DNA of 64,000 bases, taken from the NCBI RefSeq assembly GCF_016808335.1, contig NC_053143.1, forward strand, positions 53,909,441 to 53,973,440, written 5' to 3'. Origin of the DNA: Panicum virgatum (Eukaryota > Streptophyta > Magnoliopsida > Poales > Poaceae). The notes under the pieces are model-generated. The model ran no database searches and was not told the DNA's origin. It was given only the letters and a program-made list of their open reading frames with translations. Shown one piece after another: positions 1 through 10,972 of this stretch (positions within the stretch are counted from its first letter, which is position 1; every line of letters begins with the position of its first letter). The position numbers and the translations under genes are program-made.

Positions 1-1582
1 GCCCAATTCGAAACTTGTCTGGATTCAAACCCACTTTGAACAGAATTTTACCCAGGAAGGCCCACAAAAATATCACCCATAAAGCTTTCGCAGGCCGAAG
101 CTCATCTCCACGTACAATAGCGGTGGCAACAGGCCCATCTGGCTTCTGGTCGTCGAAACGGGGGCTCGTCGCACGCCTCAGAAATCCCCCATACAAAACC
201 CATGTCTGAAATCGCCGTGGTTTCACTAATCCAATGACAAGTCTGACAGAGTTGTTTGCTGTTGTTGTCAAGTTCACACAGAGAGTTCAAAATTTGCAAC
301 TTGAAGCAGGGAACCGGGGAAGGTAGAATGCAGAAGTCAGCTATGTTTGTTTGATTGTTTATTTCGGGCAATTTGAACTGGCTTCTCGTCTGACGAAGTT
401 TGGGGAAGGAAATATACTAAACTTGCTTGCGTGTACATCTGCATAATGCCATTATCATGTGGTGAATCATCAGATCATAATGTTCATCTGATCCTCATTA
501 ATCATGGACTTTGGTGCAATCAAACATTTTAGAGAAAATTCCATGTGTGACACTGGAAGATAGCTCAATTCCCTCTATTGAATTTTAGTTTCGAATCCTC
601 GAATGACACCGCCGTCCATTTCATGTATCGTTTCTGTGAGTTCCTCCAGAAACCATGTCAGAAAAAAGACGAAGGGACGAAAGTACCCTTTGCTCTCTAA
701 TACCATTCTGTAACATTTCGCCTCCCCGAGCAAGGTCGGGTCCGCTTACATCTGGTAGCTTAACTAGGACATGAACTACTCTTACATACCAACATAAGTC
801 TTTTCTACATCCTCACTTGTGCGCACCCGGAAAGTATTTTCCGATCGCTCACACATCCCGAAATTGCTCCAGGGGTGTCACACCGAGGCCAAGTCGCGCA
901 GCGGTCAGGGGTGCCGAGGCTGGCTGCCCTTCAACAAATATTAATTTCTATGATATGTGTGTAAATTATGCATAATTTGGACTAATCCCTTACAAAAATA
1001 ATTGTTTACAAAAGTTTGCTCCCGAGTTGTGGCTAAAACAAAAAAAATGAGAAGAAAACTAGCTTTGGATAGTGGTCTTCATTCTTGTATGTTTCCTTCA
1101 TTCTAATTCTAGGGGCAAATTGGTCTTTTCACAGTCAACTTCATGGCATTTGGCCACCAAACTGACGGCCATGTCATTGGAAATTCAGGATCATACGAGG
1201 TAGAGAAATTTTTTTCAAGGTCATGGATAGAATTGAGCTATCTTTTGGTGTCATACAGGGAATTTTCTCAACATTTTAACCACCAGAGCAGCGCTGGGCA
1301 TATGTTTAAAAATTCTAAATTGATACTGGAACGCATGAGATAGAGTTCTAAATTGTTATTTGTTTAGTATGTCTCTACAGTAGTACGTAGTACCTTGTAC
1401 TTTCATATGCAAGCAAGTTTAATTAGTATGAATGGATGAACACGCAAGTTACTTAGTTTATTTTCTCCCAGTGGGATGTGGTTTGTTTGAGAAGTCATGA
1501 CAGGGAGGTGGGAAGAGCTGGTGGTTCGGCATGAATGAGACTCAGATTCCACTTTCAACGCAGTTTGTCAATAAAGCGCTAG
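1..1582. other. Gene-free flank with weak repeat signal
   Basis: I see no convincing gene here. Short open frames on both strands near the left edge overlap one another and show no domain. The stretch from about 690 to 930 reads like part of a dispersed grass repeat (a run beginning with a CTGTAACATTTCG-like string, followed by GC-rich text), but its ends cannot be placed. Confidence 0.4.
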
Positions 1583-2024
1583 GAAAACATCTCCGGTGTT
1601 ACCAGCGGGTTAGGTGTTATCATGTTATCAATTTTAATTACGCTTAAATTTGTACACATAAAATTTTAATAAAAAAATATGAATGGATAGAGCACGCAAG
1701 CATCTACCATCATGCAAAAATTTGAGATGCAACTGAAATTTGTGCAATGAGAAACAAAAAAAAGAAATGAGACTATGAATAGTAGCGGGTTATGAGTCAG
1801 ATATGAACAGTTGAACCCGCAATTATTTAAGTGCAAGATTTTCTTTTTTATTTCTTCTTGCAAAATTTTTTGTTCAACCTCAAACTTTACATGATGGTAG
1901 ATGCTTATGTGCTCTATCTATTCATATTTTTGTTGAAATTTTAGATACACAACTTTAAGTATAATTAAAGTTGGTAACATAGTAACATGTTAATGGGCGG
2001 TACGGTAACACCGGAGATGTTATT
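1583..2024. mobile_element. Long-TIR Mutator-like MITE or foldback element
   Basis: The two ends are inverted copies of one another over roughly 140 bp. Both start with a variant of GAAAACATCTCCGGTG and run inward to the ATCTACCATCATG segment. The element is flanked by GCGCTAG at 1576-1582 and again at 2025-2031, a 7-bp perfect core of a target duplication that may be 9 bp with two mismatches. Long TIRs and this duplication size suit a non-autonomous Mutator-like element. There is no coding capacity. Confidence 0.75.
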
Positions 2025-2368
2025 GCGCTAGTAGGCCTAAGCGCTGCAAGCAAAAGCCCACAGATAGAGTTGACTAGTTTAAAGTTTTATTTCCTTCATT
2101 TCCTCTGCATCGTTTTGAACCGGCTTCATGCGACGACACAAGGAGAAATAAACTAAATTAACTTGTGTGTTCATCCAATCAGATGCGTTATCAACTGACA
2201 AATCAGAATAGTGACAACGCCTAGTATAATAAATTTTTAGCATTATGGACTAAGCCCACTTGCAGCCAGGTCAATTGACTGTGGCCAATCAATGAGATTA
2301 TTTAATCATCGGAGCGGCCTGTCATTGGAAGCATGGTTGCACCTACGGGTGTTAATGAGTGACCTTTA

Positions 2369-2530
2369 GGCTGACCTCACCAGCATCCTGCAGAAGCGTC
2401 GAGAGCCGTGATGTGGCGGCCGGGCGGGCGGACGCGGGCGGATGCGGCGGGGCCACGTGTGCGGACGCGGCCACGTGTGCGGACGCGGGCTGACGCGGCG
2501 ACACCTTGGGGGAAGCTGGTGAGGTCAGCC
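2369..2530. mobile_element. Tourist-like MITE, GC-rich interior
   Basis: A perfect 16-bp terminal inverted repeat (GGCTGACCTCACCAGC at 2369-2384 and its complement at 2515-2530) is flanked by TTA on both sides (2366-2368, 2531-2533). A 3-bp TTA duplication is the mark of the PIF/Harbinger superfamily. The 130-bp interior is unusually GC-rich and repeats a CCACGTGTGCGGACGCGG-type string, unlike the AT-rich surroundings. Confidence 0.8.
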
Positions 2531-2535
2531 TTAGC

Positions 2536-2830
2536 CAGTGGCGGAGCCAGATATCCTACCTGTGGGGGGGGGGACGAACATAGATAACCTTCTATGTAAG
2601 CGCCAAGGATTAAATAGTCTGCTGCTGACTATGTTTCTGAGTGTTGTGTGCCTGTAGGCCATGTAGTCTAACTGCCTCTCTACTTTGGACTACTATTTGC
2701 TCTACTTTGAACCACTATTTGCTGCAGTGTTCATCGAATAGCAACTGTGAATAGTACTAGATTCTCATAAATTGGCGCAGACCAAGGGGGGGCCATTGCC
2801 CAGGTTGGCCGCCACTTGACTCCGCCCGTG
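2536..2830. mobile_element. hAT-like MITE remnant
   Basis: The left end reads CAGTGGCGGAGCCAG and the right end is the complement of CACGGGCGGAGTCA, a typical hAT-type terminal pair. It lies directly beside the Tourist-like MITE. The flanking duplication is imperfect (CCTTAG against CCTTTAG), so the boundaries are approximate. No transposase is present. Confidence 0.55.
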
Positions 2831-4169
2831 CCTTTAGGGGCACCTCCAACCCTCTTTAGTTCAAAATATTATACTAGTTTTTCAAAATGGAAGGGTCACC
2901 CATTGGCACTCCTAGTTGCACCTTGATATCGAGGCTGTTAATATACCTAAAACCAAAATGAAAGCACATGGTTGCACAGATGAGCTGTTGCCACCACCTA
3001 GTATATATAGTCTAAATGTATATTTTCTGCAAGCACAGTACAAAAATAGTCTTTGATCTTTGACATTAGTCCCTACTGTTGCTGGCCTCAAGACTAATAA
3101 GAGCAGCTCCAGCGTTGTAGGAAAGCAAACTGGGGGCGCTGCATGCGGACCATACGCATTGGACGGTTCGCACGTTTGCTATCAGGAGGTGGAAGCCAAC
3201 TCTGCAGATGCACCGAACCAAAACCAATAAAATAATGGGGCATGCACATAGCCGTTACCTCCCCCTCCCATTCAAAACAAAAATAAGCATTGTACAATTC
3301 CGCCTGCTCGCACGAAGGGGAGGACGGATGAGGATCACAATTTTTCTTTTCCTGGTGTGCCCCCACTATTCGATATTGACGTTGGAGAGACCGAACCGTG
3401 GTTTGGTTCGGCAGGGCTGCCTTTGCGAGTTCGAACAAGGACCGGAGCTGCTGTAAGAGCTTTATTCCTGGATCCAATGGCTAGGAGGTGGGGGCTCTTT
3501 AGTCCTGGTTGCTACCACAAATCAGGACTAAGGGTCTATCTTTAGTTCCAGTTAGTAGGTCCAACCGAACTAAAATTCGAAATCTTTAGTCCAGTTTGGT
3601 AATATCAATCCATACTAAAGGGTTCTCCTTGTGTTAGTTCAAAAGAATCATGCGCTGCGTGTCTTGTAGACTGCAAGATTGGCAGTGGTTGCCAATTTAT
3701 TTATTTTTAAACTTCCACGCCCTTTAGTCTTTGCTACAACCAGAGCCTTTTCCAACAAAGTGTTCTACAGACCATGCCTGCCGCACGCCTCGACATCCCA
3801 TTGTTCCGGTCGAGCTGTCAACGCCACAACCGTGGATGGCAAAGACACCGGGGCTTCGGCGGTGCGCAAGATGGATTGGTCTTTAGATTGTTTGCTGAAC
3901 ATGAATTTCAACGTTGTCAACACCATGCTCATTTTACCTCGTCCAATGTTTTACTGCCGTGCCAGCTGCCAATCCAACTTGTTCACCTTGATTAAGATGC
4001 GCTGCCAATTCTCAGCCAAGTCTTGATTCAATCGGTAGAGTTGTTAGCTGGTGCTGTCATAGGCGGCCAAACTTTTATTGCCTTTAATTCGAATTCGTTG
4101 ACTTGGCTGCTTCTAAGACCAGCTGCTTGTGGTCCGGCCTATCGTTTCTCAATTGTGGAACTTGCTTTA
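2831..4169. other. Gene-free stretch with hairpin-rich repeat relic
   Basis: No gene is supported. At about 3497-3625 the text repeats TTTAGTCC-type units in both orientations around CAACC/GGTTG cores. This is a pattern seen in grass DNA transposon ends whose conserved form is CTTTAGTCCCGG. The overlapping frames at 3094-3545 on both strands are compositional. A possible inverted pair (GAGCAGCTCCAGC near 3100, GGAGCTGCTGT near 3447) may mark a decayed MITE. Confidence 0.4.
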
Positions 4170-4490
4170 GGCCGTGTTTAGTTTCAAAAATTTTATCTTA
4201 AAAAATATCACATCGAATGTTTGGACACATGCATAGAGTACCAAGTGAAGTCTATTTACCAAACTTTTTATATATATGGGTTGTAAACTGCGAGACGAAT
4301 CTAATGAGTCTACTTAATCCGTAATTTGCAACAGTGATGCTATAATAACCATCCACTAATTATAAATTAATCATGGATTAATTGGCTAGTTAGATTCATC
4401 TCGCGATTTATAGCCCATCTCTGCAAAAAAATTTGTAAATAGACTTCATTTAGTACTCCAAAATGAAGATTTTCTTTCAAAATTTTCACG
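4170..4490. mobile_element. Tourist-type MITE, right end lost
   Basis: It starts GGCCGTGTTTAGTTTCAAAAATTTT-like and carries an internal block with GAGACGAATCTAATGAG and a near complement about 90 bp later. The right end stops at CAAAATTTTCACGAG, without the expected complement of GGCCGTGTTTAG. The following MITE begins three bases later, which suggests it was inserted into or beside this end. Confidence 0.6.
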
Positions 4491-4495
4491 AGTAA

Positions 4496-4802
4496 GGCTG
4501 TGTTTAGATCCCTGGAAAAGTGGGAGAAAAAGTCACATCGGACACTGTAGCACACTGTAGTACTTTTCGTTTGTTTGTGGTAAATATTGTCCTACCATGA
4601 CCTAACTAGGCTCAAAAAATTCGTCTCGCAACGTACATCAAAACTATACAATTAGTTTTTTTATTTACCTACATTTAGTACTCCATGCATGTGTCATTTA
4701 CTATATTTAATGTTTCGATGTGATGGAGATGTGATGGAAAGTTTGGATTTTAGGGAGGTTTTGGGACATCTAAACACACCCTAAAGATCTAAACACGGCT
4801 TT
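4496..4802. mobile_element. Tourist-type MITE
   Basis: Terminal repeats GGCTGTGTTTAGATC (left) and GATCTAAACACGGCT (right, complement) enclose about 300 bp. The element is preceded by TAA at 4493-4495 and followed by TTTAA, compatible with a TAA duplication. A second inner GTCTCGCA/TGAT block resembles the neighbouring MITE, so the two are related. Confidence 0.65.
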
Positions 4803-4863
4803 AATACGATTAGTAGAGCCACCACTGGTGCTGGTTGGGATGCCCTATAGTCCTGTACCCTAA

Positions 4864-5065
4864 GGCCAATCTCAGTGGAAGTTTCGTGAACACAATTATC
4901 TAGACTGAGAACTAGATAACTGTGTCAGATAAGTTTTATGGTGATGAAACTCTTCTCACATCTCATAAAACTCTAGCATTATCTCTCCTTGTCATGTCAG
5001 CAAAAGTGATGGTATTTAATATCATGAAATTCTCTATAAAACTCCCCTTGAGACTGGGAGCAGGT
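4864..5065. mobile_element. Short MITE with CTCAGTGG/CCCTTGAG ends
   Basis: The left end GGCCAATCTCAGTGGAAGTTT and the right end AAACTCCCCTTGAGACTGGG are imperfect inverted copies around an AT-rich 200-bp core with no coding potential. The ends match the general form of a common grass MITE. No clean target duplication is visible. Confidence 0.55.
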
Positions 5066-6507
5066 CATCGCGCCTCTACGCAAGACCAATAATTGAGTGG
5101 GGGCCACATGGCCCCGCTCCCAGCGCTAGACGGAGACCTTGACCATGGAATCAAGTTGCACCAGCCTCACCCAATCAACGACGGCAACGAGCAGCGTTCA
5201 TGACTTCATGGTACATATGCCTGCTGTGACCGTGATCCATTTCCTCGCTGCTGAAGTGATGTTAATAAGAGGAGGAATTGGAGTGGGTGGTTCAGTAGGA
5301 AGTGCACTTTGGGCTTTCAACCGGCTCCTCTGTTTCTGCATCCTTTCAGTTTGGTAAGCGAAAAAATTCATTGCCTGGTTGACAAAGGGTTCGGATGTTT
5401 AGTTTCCCCTCTCTCTTTTCTTAAACCATGCTTGATTTACATGTGTTGATTGTGCACCCGTTTCTTCTCATTTCTGTTGGACAGCTGAGAGAAAAATAAG
5501 AAAAGTTAAAAAAAAAGGGGGACACACGTACTGGCATCCGTCTGGATCGGACATTGTCCTCATCCTTCAGCTCTACTCTGCTAAGCTCATGGTACGTTGA
5601 TTGATGTGCAAAGCTCCTTGGCCCTGGTACTTAAGACAAGATAGAGTTCCGGTTTCCACTTTTCTCTTCTCATTGCACATGCCTCACCTCATTGGCTGAT
5701 TTGAACGTGTTGATCGTGCAGAGATAGCAGAAGTTTCATGCTAGACAAAGCACAATTTCTTATTGATTACATCCGGTTGGGAGCAAAAAGGAAAAACAAA
5801 ATTCATTGACACAAACTAATCTCCGTGTACAACACTCTTATCTGCCAAATAACAGTGGATCCATATTCGGTATTCAGGTACTGTTTTCAGCTCTAGAAGA
5901 TCTGAGTCAGTGGTAATGTTTCTTGTCTACTATGCCATTCTAGTTGTGCGCACTGTATCAAATAGGCTGTCATTTAAGGTCTAACGCCACTTCTCAGCTA
6001 ATAGTCCTCATCTATTCTGTAGGTTGGTTTCTCCAAGCACTTGCTTCTAATCTCCTTGGTCTCACTCCATCAAGACATTGATGTACTGATGGACTGATTA
6101 ACTGAACAAACTGTCTCTGCAAGATGATTACTATTCATCCTTGTTATCAGTCACTTTTCCTTGAGGGAGAATAAGATTGTAAGGTCAGACTTCTAGCTGT
6201 GGTTCACATATTGCGTCCTTGTTTACTTGGCCCCATGATATTTCCACAGTAAAATATGATAGCATGTCCTCCTAGCTAGCTTGTGTAAATTCATTAATTA
6301 CAGTTATTCATATCAAATTTAGATTATAAACAAGTATGTTTATCTGCGAACCTCTATTACAAGATAACTATTTAGTGAAACTTGTCTAATTTTAAATAAT
6401 CCATTTGCAGCCTACAGCCATGCGAGTTTTGCATTCTCCCATATAATCTGCTTGGGTACTTTGTGCATCTCTCCCCCCCCCCCCCCCCCCTCCCTCAAGA
6501 TTATCAG
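5066..6507. other. No gene seen; upstream of resistance-gene relic
   Basis: I find no supported gene in this stretch. The open frame at 5139-5357 has no recognisable features. A long poly-C run lies at about 6474-6490, just upstream of the start codon of the resistance-gene relic at 6508. Promoter elements for that gene cannot be assigned with confidence. Confidence 0.4.
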
Positions 6508-8266
6508 ATGGCAACCATACTAGATTCTCTAGTTGGTTCTTGTGCAAAGAAATTGCAAGATATGATTTCAGAGGAGGCTATTCAGATTCTTGGAGTAAAA
6601 GAAGAGCTCATAGAACTAAAGCGAACCATGAACCAAATACAATGTTTTCTTAATGATGCAGAGCAAAGGAGAATAGAGGAGGCAGCAGTTAATAATTGGC
6701 TTTCTTAACTAAAAGATGCTATGTATGAAGCTGATGACATTATTGACTTGGCTATATTAGAAGGCAACAAACTGCTACCTGATCGCCCTTCATCCTCAAG
6801 TAGCTCTACTTCATTTAAAGGTTCTTTGTTTTGTTCCTGCTTTCCTAATATTCGAATACGCCACAAGATTGCAGTTCAGATCAGGACTTCAACACTGAAC
6901 TTGAGAAGATTTCAAAGCTTGGTGAAAGATTCTTAAAGCTTCAGAACATGCAACCTAAATTAGAAAATCCAATGGTACAACAAATGACAACATGGCAACT
7001 TGTGGAGCCAAACATTGTTGGAAAGGAAATTTTACATGCTAGCAGAAAAATTATGGACTTGGTACTTCGAAATAAGGATAAAACAATCTACAAGCTTGGT
7101 ATTGTTGGAACAGGAGGTGTTGGAAAAACGACTCTAGCCCAAAAAATATATAATGACACCAGAATAAAAGGAAGCTTCAGCAAACAAGCATGGATTTGTG
7201 TTTCTCAAGAGTACTCTACAATTGATCTTTTGAAAGAAGTTCTTCGAAAGTTTGAGGTACAATATCAGCATGGCCAAACTGTGGGAGAACTCAGCACAAA
7301 GCTTGCTATAGCCATTCAAAATAAAAGTTATTTCCTTGTGTTAGATGACATTTGGCAGCATGGCGTATGGACCGATCTCATAGGAACTCCACTTGACCCT
7401 GCAGCAAAAGGAATAGTTTTGGTCACCACTCGAAATGATACAGTTGCACGAGTGGGGTGGAATATATTCATCGAGTTGCTTTGATGTCCCCAGAAGTAGG
7501 ATGGGAGCTGCTGTGGAAGAGTATGAACATTGTAAAATATATTGAAGTCCAAAACCTGAAGACTATTGGGTTGGAGATTGTTCGTTTGTGTGGTGGCCTT
7601 CCTCTTGCAATCAAGGTTATTGCTAGTGTTCTAGCAACTAAAGAGATAAATGAGAATGAGTGGAGAAAGGTTATGAACAAAAGTGCTTGATCTATTAGCA
7701 TGCTTCCTACTGAGCTGAGTGGTGCTTTGTATCTGAGTTATGATGAGCTACCGCGGCATTTGAAACAATGTTTTTGTACTGTGCCTTATATCCTGAAGAT
7801 TTTACCATGTTTCGTGATGACCTTGTTAGGTATTGGATTGCTGAAGGTTTTGTGCAAGAGCAAGGCACACAACTTCTGGAGGATACAGCTAAAGAATATT
7901 ACTATGAATTGATATATAGAAATCTTCTTCAACCACATGAAACTTTCGCTGATTATTCTAAATGCAAAATGCATGATCTTTTAAGAAAACTGGTTCAACA
8001 TTTATCAGGTGAAGAATTTTTTTTGTGGAGATCCACAATCCTTGGAGACTAAATCTTTAACCAAACTACGACGTATTGCAATTGTCAAGGGTAAGGAGTT
8101 ATCAATTACCCCTAGTGTGCAGAAGGAGCATATTATCAGAGTAAGGACTTTGACAAATAAGTGTAAGGCATTAGAAGTTGAAAATACAATTTTCAAAACA
8201 CTCCCAAAGATACGAGTGTTGGACCTCACTGGTTCAATTATAAAAAGTATTCCTGATTGTATTGGA
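6508..8266 (+). pseudogene. CC-NB-ARC-LRR resistance gene, broken and truncated
   Basis: This is a relic of an intracellular immune receptor. The natural start is the ATG at 6508 (protein begins MATILDSLVG), as other plant receptors start. In order there are an Rx-type coiled coil with an EDVID-like YEADDIID, a P-loop GTGGVGKTT near 7108, an RNBS-A with WICVSQ, kinase-2 LVLDDIW (the W marks the CNL class), RNBS-B LVTTRND, GLPL as CGGLPLA, an RNBS-D-like ALYPED, MHD as KMHDLL, then the first LRR (RVLDLTGS). Breaks: TAA at 6706, a frameshift near 6882, one near 7455, TGA at 7688, one near 7772, and one in the T8 run near 8025. The LRR is cut off near 8266, where gypsy-derived sequence begins, and the rest is not in the window. 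A functional gene of this family is about 900 codons, so at least a third is missing. Confidence 0.92.
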
Positions 8267-8326
8267 AGTGCAGAAGGAGCATATTATGCAAAGATAAGTG
8301 CAGAGGGAGCATATTATGCAAAGATA
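8267..8326 (+). repeat. 30-bp direct tandem repeat at gene/retroelement join
   Basis: Two 30-bp units (8267-8296, 8297-8326) differ at one base. The first 20 bases of unit 1 from 8268, starting GTGCAGAAGGAG, also occur at 8117-8136 inside the NB-LRR relic. The repeat keeps frame and encodes a duplicated SAEGAYYAKI-like decapeptide. It sits exactly where NB-LRR coding text gives way to integrase-derived text. Confidence 0.9.
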
Positions 8327-9378
8327 CGAGTGGATTCTATTGGCCCGAGATGCATGAAGATGCGAAAAGATTTGTTTCGACTTGTCCGGAATGCCAAAGG
8401 ACGGGGAATATCTCGCAAAGGAATGCCATGCCATTAAACTACAATTTGCAAATAGATCTATTTGATGTCTGGGGAATCGATTTCATGGGACCATTCGTGA
8501 ACTCACATGGATTTGAGCATATATTGGTGATGGTGGACTATGTTTCTAAGTGGGTTGAAGCTATGCCTTGTCGGAAGGCATCAACGGAGGAGTCCATAAA
8601 CATGATTAAATCGGTAATCTTCCCTCGATATGGCGTCCCGAGAATCTTGATAAGCGATGGAGGAACACACTTCACGGGCAAAGACTTTGGTAAATGCTTG
8701 AAGAAATTGGGAATTGAACATAGAGTGTCCACGGCTTATCACCCCCAAATAAACGGACAAGCGGAAACTTCGAATAAGCAATTGAAGGATATCTTAAAGA
8801 AGACCGGGGTAAAAGGAGGAAAAGATTGGTCAAAGAGACTAGATGATGCACTATGGGCATATCGTATGGCACACAAAACCCCGATTGGTATGACTCCTTA
8901 TCAATTTGTTTATGGAAAAACATGCCACTTGCCGGTTGAGCTAGAACATAAGGTGTATTGGGCAATGAAGGAAATGAACTTTGATGCGGAAGCCGCTGGA
9001 ATTAAAAGGAGAATCCAAATAAGCGAATTGGAGGAGTTAAGATTGAAAGCGTACAATAGTGTAGCAATTTACAAAGAAAGGATGAAGAGATGGTACGACA
9101 AACGATTACAAAACAAGGAATTCAAAGAATGAGACAAGGTCCTACTCTACAATTCAAGATTCAAATTTTTTGGCAAAGGAAAATTACAAAGCAAATGGGA
9201 TGGACCATACATCGTACACTCGGTTTCACCCACGGGAGCGGTGACAATCATGGATGCGAAAGGCGACCAATATGTGGTGAATGGACAACGACTAAAGGTA
9301 TTCTTGGAGCCCGACGTCATGCCCCTTCATTACATCGACATATACACCATAGAGGAGGAACCGGAACGTCAAGCCTAA
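8327..9378 (+). pseudogene. Ty3/gypsy (Athila-like) integrase, 5'-truncated
   Basis: This is the C-terminal part of a retrotransposon polyprotein, the integrase that inserts element cDNA into chromosomes. Visible are a GFYWP entry motif, the CPEC half of the zinc-binding domain, a core with D in GIDFMGPF, D in SDGGTHF, and the glutamate-containing GQAETSN region. A C-terminal CHLPVELEHK block is typical of Athila/Tat-like integrases. The HH half of the zinc finger and all of gag, protease, RT and RNase H are missing. A TGA at 9130 interrupts the frame before DKVLLYNSRF, and the frame then runs on to TAA at 9376. The element was joined to the NB-LRR relic at its left side. The region 9379-9704 after it is a non-coding spacer with palindromes. 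Confidence 0.88.
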
Positions 9379-9513
9379 CGACGTCAAGCAAGGTAAGTTT
9401 GTAAATATTCTCTTTTAGATTTTATTTTCATAGTTTTATTTCTATTCTGGACGAACTTTGAGTAAAATATAGGCTTCTAATTTATTGGTGTGCACCTCGG
9501 AAAAAGTTGGAGT

Positions 9514-9573
9514 CCAGGGGGCTGAAAAACCCCCTGGGCCGGCCGGCCCAACACCCCTAGGCCGGCCGGCCTA
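9514..9573. repeat. Cluster of three palindromes in pol-ORF spacer
   Basis: A hairpin with an 8-bp stem (CCAGGGGG 9514-9521, CCCCCTGG 9530-9537) is followed by the 14-nt palindrome GGGCCGGCCGGCCC (9536-9549) and the 16-nt palindrome TAGGCCGGCCGGCCTA (9558-9573). All are perfect. They lie between the integrase stop and the TATA box of the downstream ORF. Confidence 0.85.
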
Positions 9574-9704
9574 AGCCTCCTCGTGTGCGAATCGGTCTCA
9601 ATTTTTGGTAGGTGCGAGATAAGGAAATTTCAAACCTGTGCCTTATAGATTTCGCATGCCAAAACCGAAGATATTTTGGACTTCTTGTCCAAGTCTTTTC
9701 GGGG

Positions 9705-9712
9705 TATAAATA
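9705..9712 (+). promoter_or_regulatory. TATA box upstream of 3' ORF
   Basis: TATAAATA lies in a GGGG-TATAAATA-GAGGGGCGG context, about 70 bp before the ATG at 9782. That spacing suits a start site near 9735-9745 and a short leader. It suggests an internal promoter serving the downstream ORF of the retroelement rather than read-through from the LTR alone. No transcript evidence is available. Confidence 0.65.
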
Positions 9713-9781
9713 GAGGGGCGGGGTAGATCTATTCTCTCATACTTTTCAATCTACACCACCACCTCGTGAGAGACTTCGACA

Positions 9782-10657
9782 ATGGCCGGTCCAGCGAGTG
9801 CAAGAGCCATGGTTGCAGCAATGGAGATTGAGGAGAGGGGTTGGACGCCTGACACCCCCACGCCAAAGACACCTAGCCCCATCTCGGCAACCGGTGCGCA
9901 GCCCCTCCTTGTCGAAGCGAAGCGATGTGAAGTGAAAGCCCCTCCGAAGAAATTCAATACCCAAGCACGGATGAGCGTCGGAGGGAAGGGCCGTCAATGG
10001 TACAACGAGAGGCTAGCTCAAGACCAAAGGGTGGTCGTCGTCATCAGCAGCGACGAAGACGAAAGCGAGAAGCGACAAGACAAAAAGCCACCCGCACCTA
10101 GGCGTTCCTTGCGCCTCCTCGGAGTCAAAAGAAAGAACTACATCGAGCACACTCCGGAGCCGAAGGATTATGCGGGGGACAGCGATTGGGAGAGCATCAT
10201 GAGCCCTGGTTCATGGGGCGCCACCGGTCATGACTACGATGATGATTGGCCGGGGTGGGCCGAAGAGGAGAGAAAAGAGGAAGACGACCCCTCCGGAGGT
10301 GATAGCGGCAAGAAGAAGAAGGACGACGACGAGCCCGAGGACGACAGCCCCAACCGCAGCGGGCATCACTTCGGGTGCTGTGTCAAGTGCCGCAATGAAA
10401 TCGCGGACCTCCATTCCACCATTGATAGGTGCCACGATCGAATCGTGGCAATGGATCAAAGGATGGACGACATCGAGAGCTTGGTTGAGAGAGACTACAA
10501 CTTCCTTGTCCGCAACATAAGTTATTCGGGATGGTCGGAAATCTACAAAAGCAAGAAAGAGGAGGGTGTCCAAGATGCAATTGCCCGAGGTGCCATTGAG
10601 AACACAAACGAGCGTCACACCCGTCTTTTATATCATTGCGACGAGGACGCCGCATAA
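9782..10657 (+). CDS. Unknown acidic 291-aa ORF downstream of integrase
   Basis: This is an intact frame in the position where Athila-type elements may carry an extra, sometimes env-like, ORF. I do not recognise a family and see no signal peptide or membrane segment, so an envelope role is not supported. Residues 1-60 are low complexity with TP repeats. Residues 84-94 read VVVVISSDEDE, a good match to a SUMO-interacting motif (hydrophobic run followed by acidic and serine residues). About 105-120 is basic (RRSLRLLGVKRK, a possible nuclear signal). Residues 133-190 are strongly acidic. A Cys cluster CCVKC lies at 199-203 and a likely helix at 205-238. The C-terminus ends CDEDAA. It has its own TATA box, while the adjacent integrase carries a stop. 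A functional, non-structural nuclear protein is possible; a neutral relic is also possible. Confidence 0.6.
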   Translation: MAGPASARAMVAAMEIEERGWTPDTPTPKTPSPISATGAQPLLVEAKRCEVKAPPKKFNTQARMSVGGKGRQWYNERLAQDQRVVVVISSDEDESEKRQDKKPPAPRRSLRLLGVKRKNYIEHTPEPKDYAGDSDWESIMSPGSWGATGHDYDDDWPGWAEEERKEEDDPSGGDSGKKKKDDDEPEDDSPNRSGHHFGCCVKCRNEIADLHSTIDRCHDRIVAMDQRMDDIESLVERDYNFLVRNISYSGWSEIYKSKKEEGVQDAIARGAIENTNERHTRLLYHCDEDAA

Positions 10658-10666
10658 TCTAAGCAT

Positions 10667-10960
10667 GGGGGGAAGGTGTGATGACTCGGAGATTGAATTT
10701 TGGTCTTTGTTTACTCGAAAGTTCGTCGTGTGTGTGTGCTTTAATTCCGCATGTGTGAGAGTCATAGTTTAGCGTTGTGGGCTTTATTTTTCGCATGTGT
10801 GAGAGTGAGTCTTAAATTAGTGTTGAGTCATGAAAACAAAATAAAAAGAGTCTTTGTTTTTGTTGGATCGTGCAATTTTATTTATGCATTCAGCTTTACT
10901 TTATTTTCTTTAAAAGCAATTGTTCACGAGCGTTGTCATGAAATTTAAATCTTATTTGTG
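10667..10960 (+). mobile_element. Polypurine tract and start of putative 3' LTR
   Basis: Ten bases after the ORF stop comes GGGGGGAAGG (10667-10676), a polypurine tract, then TGTGATGACTCGG, which has the TG start of an LTR. The candidate LTR has no second copy in the window and is cut off near 10960, where the minus-strand Tekay-like element begins. Its right boundary and full length are unknown. Confidence 0.5.
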
Positions 10961-10972
10961 GAGCTTAGTAAA

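Noticed and set aside
102..371. 89-aa minus-strand ORF
   Set aside because: No domain, overlaps another frame, no promoter or splice support.
5139..5357. 72-aa plus-strand ORF
   Set aside because: No recognisable motif or conserved context.
9746..9997. Minus-strand ORF overlapping the 9782-10657 gene
   Set aside because: Shadow of the plus-strand ORF.
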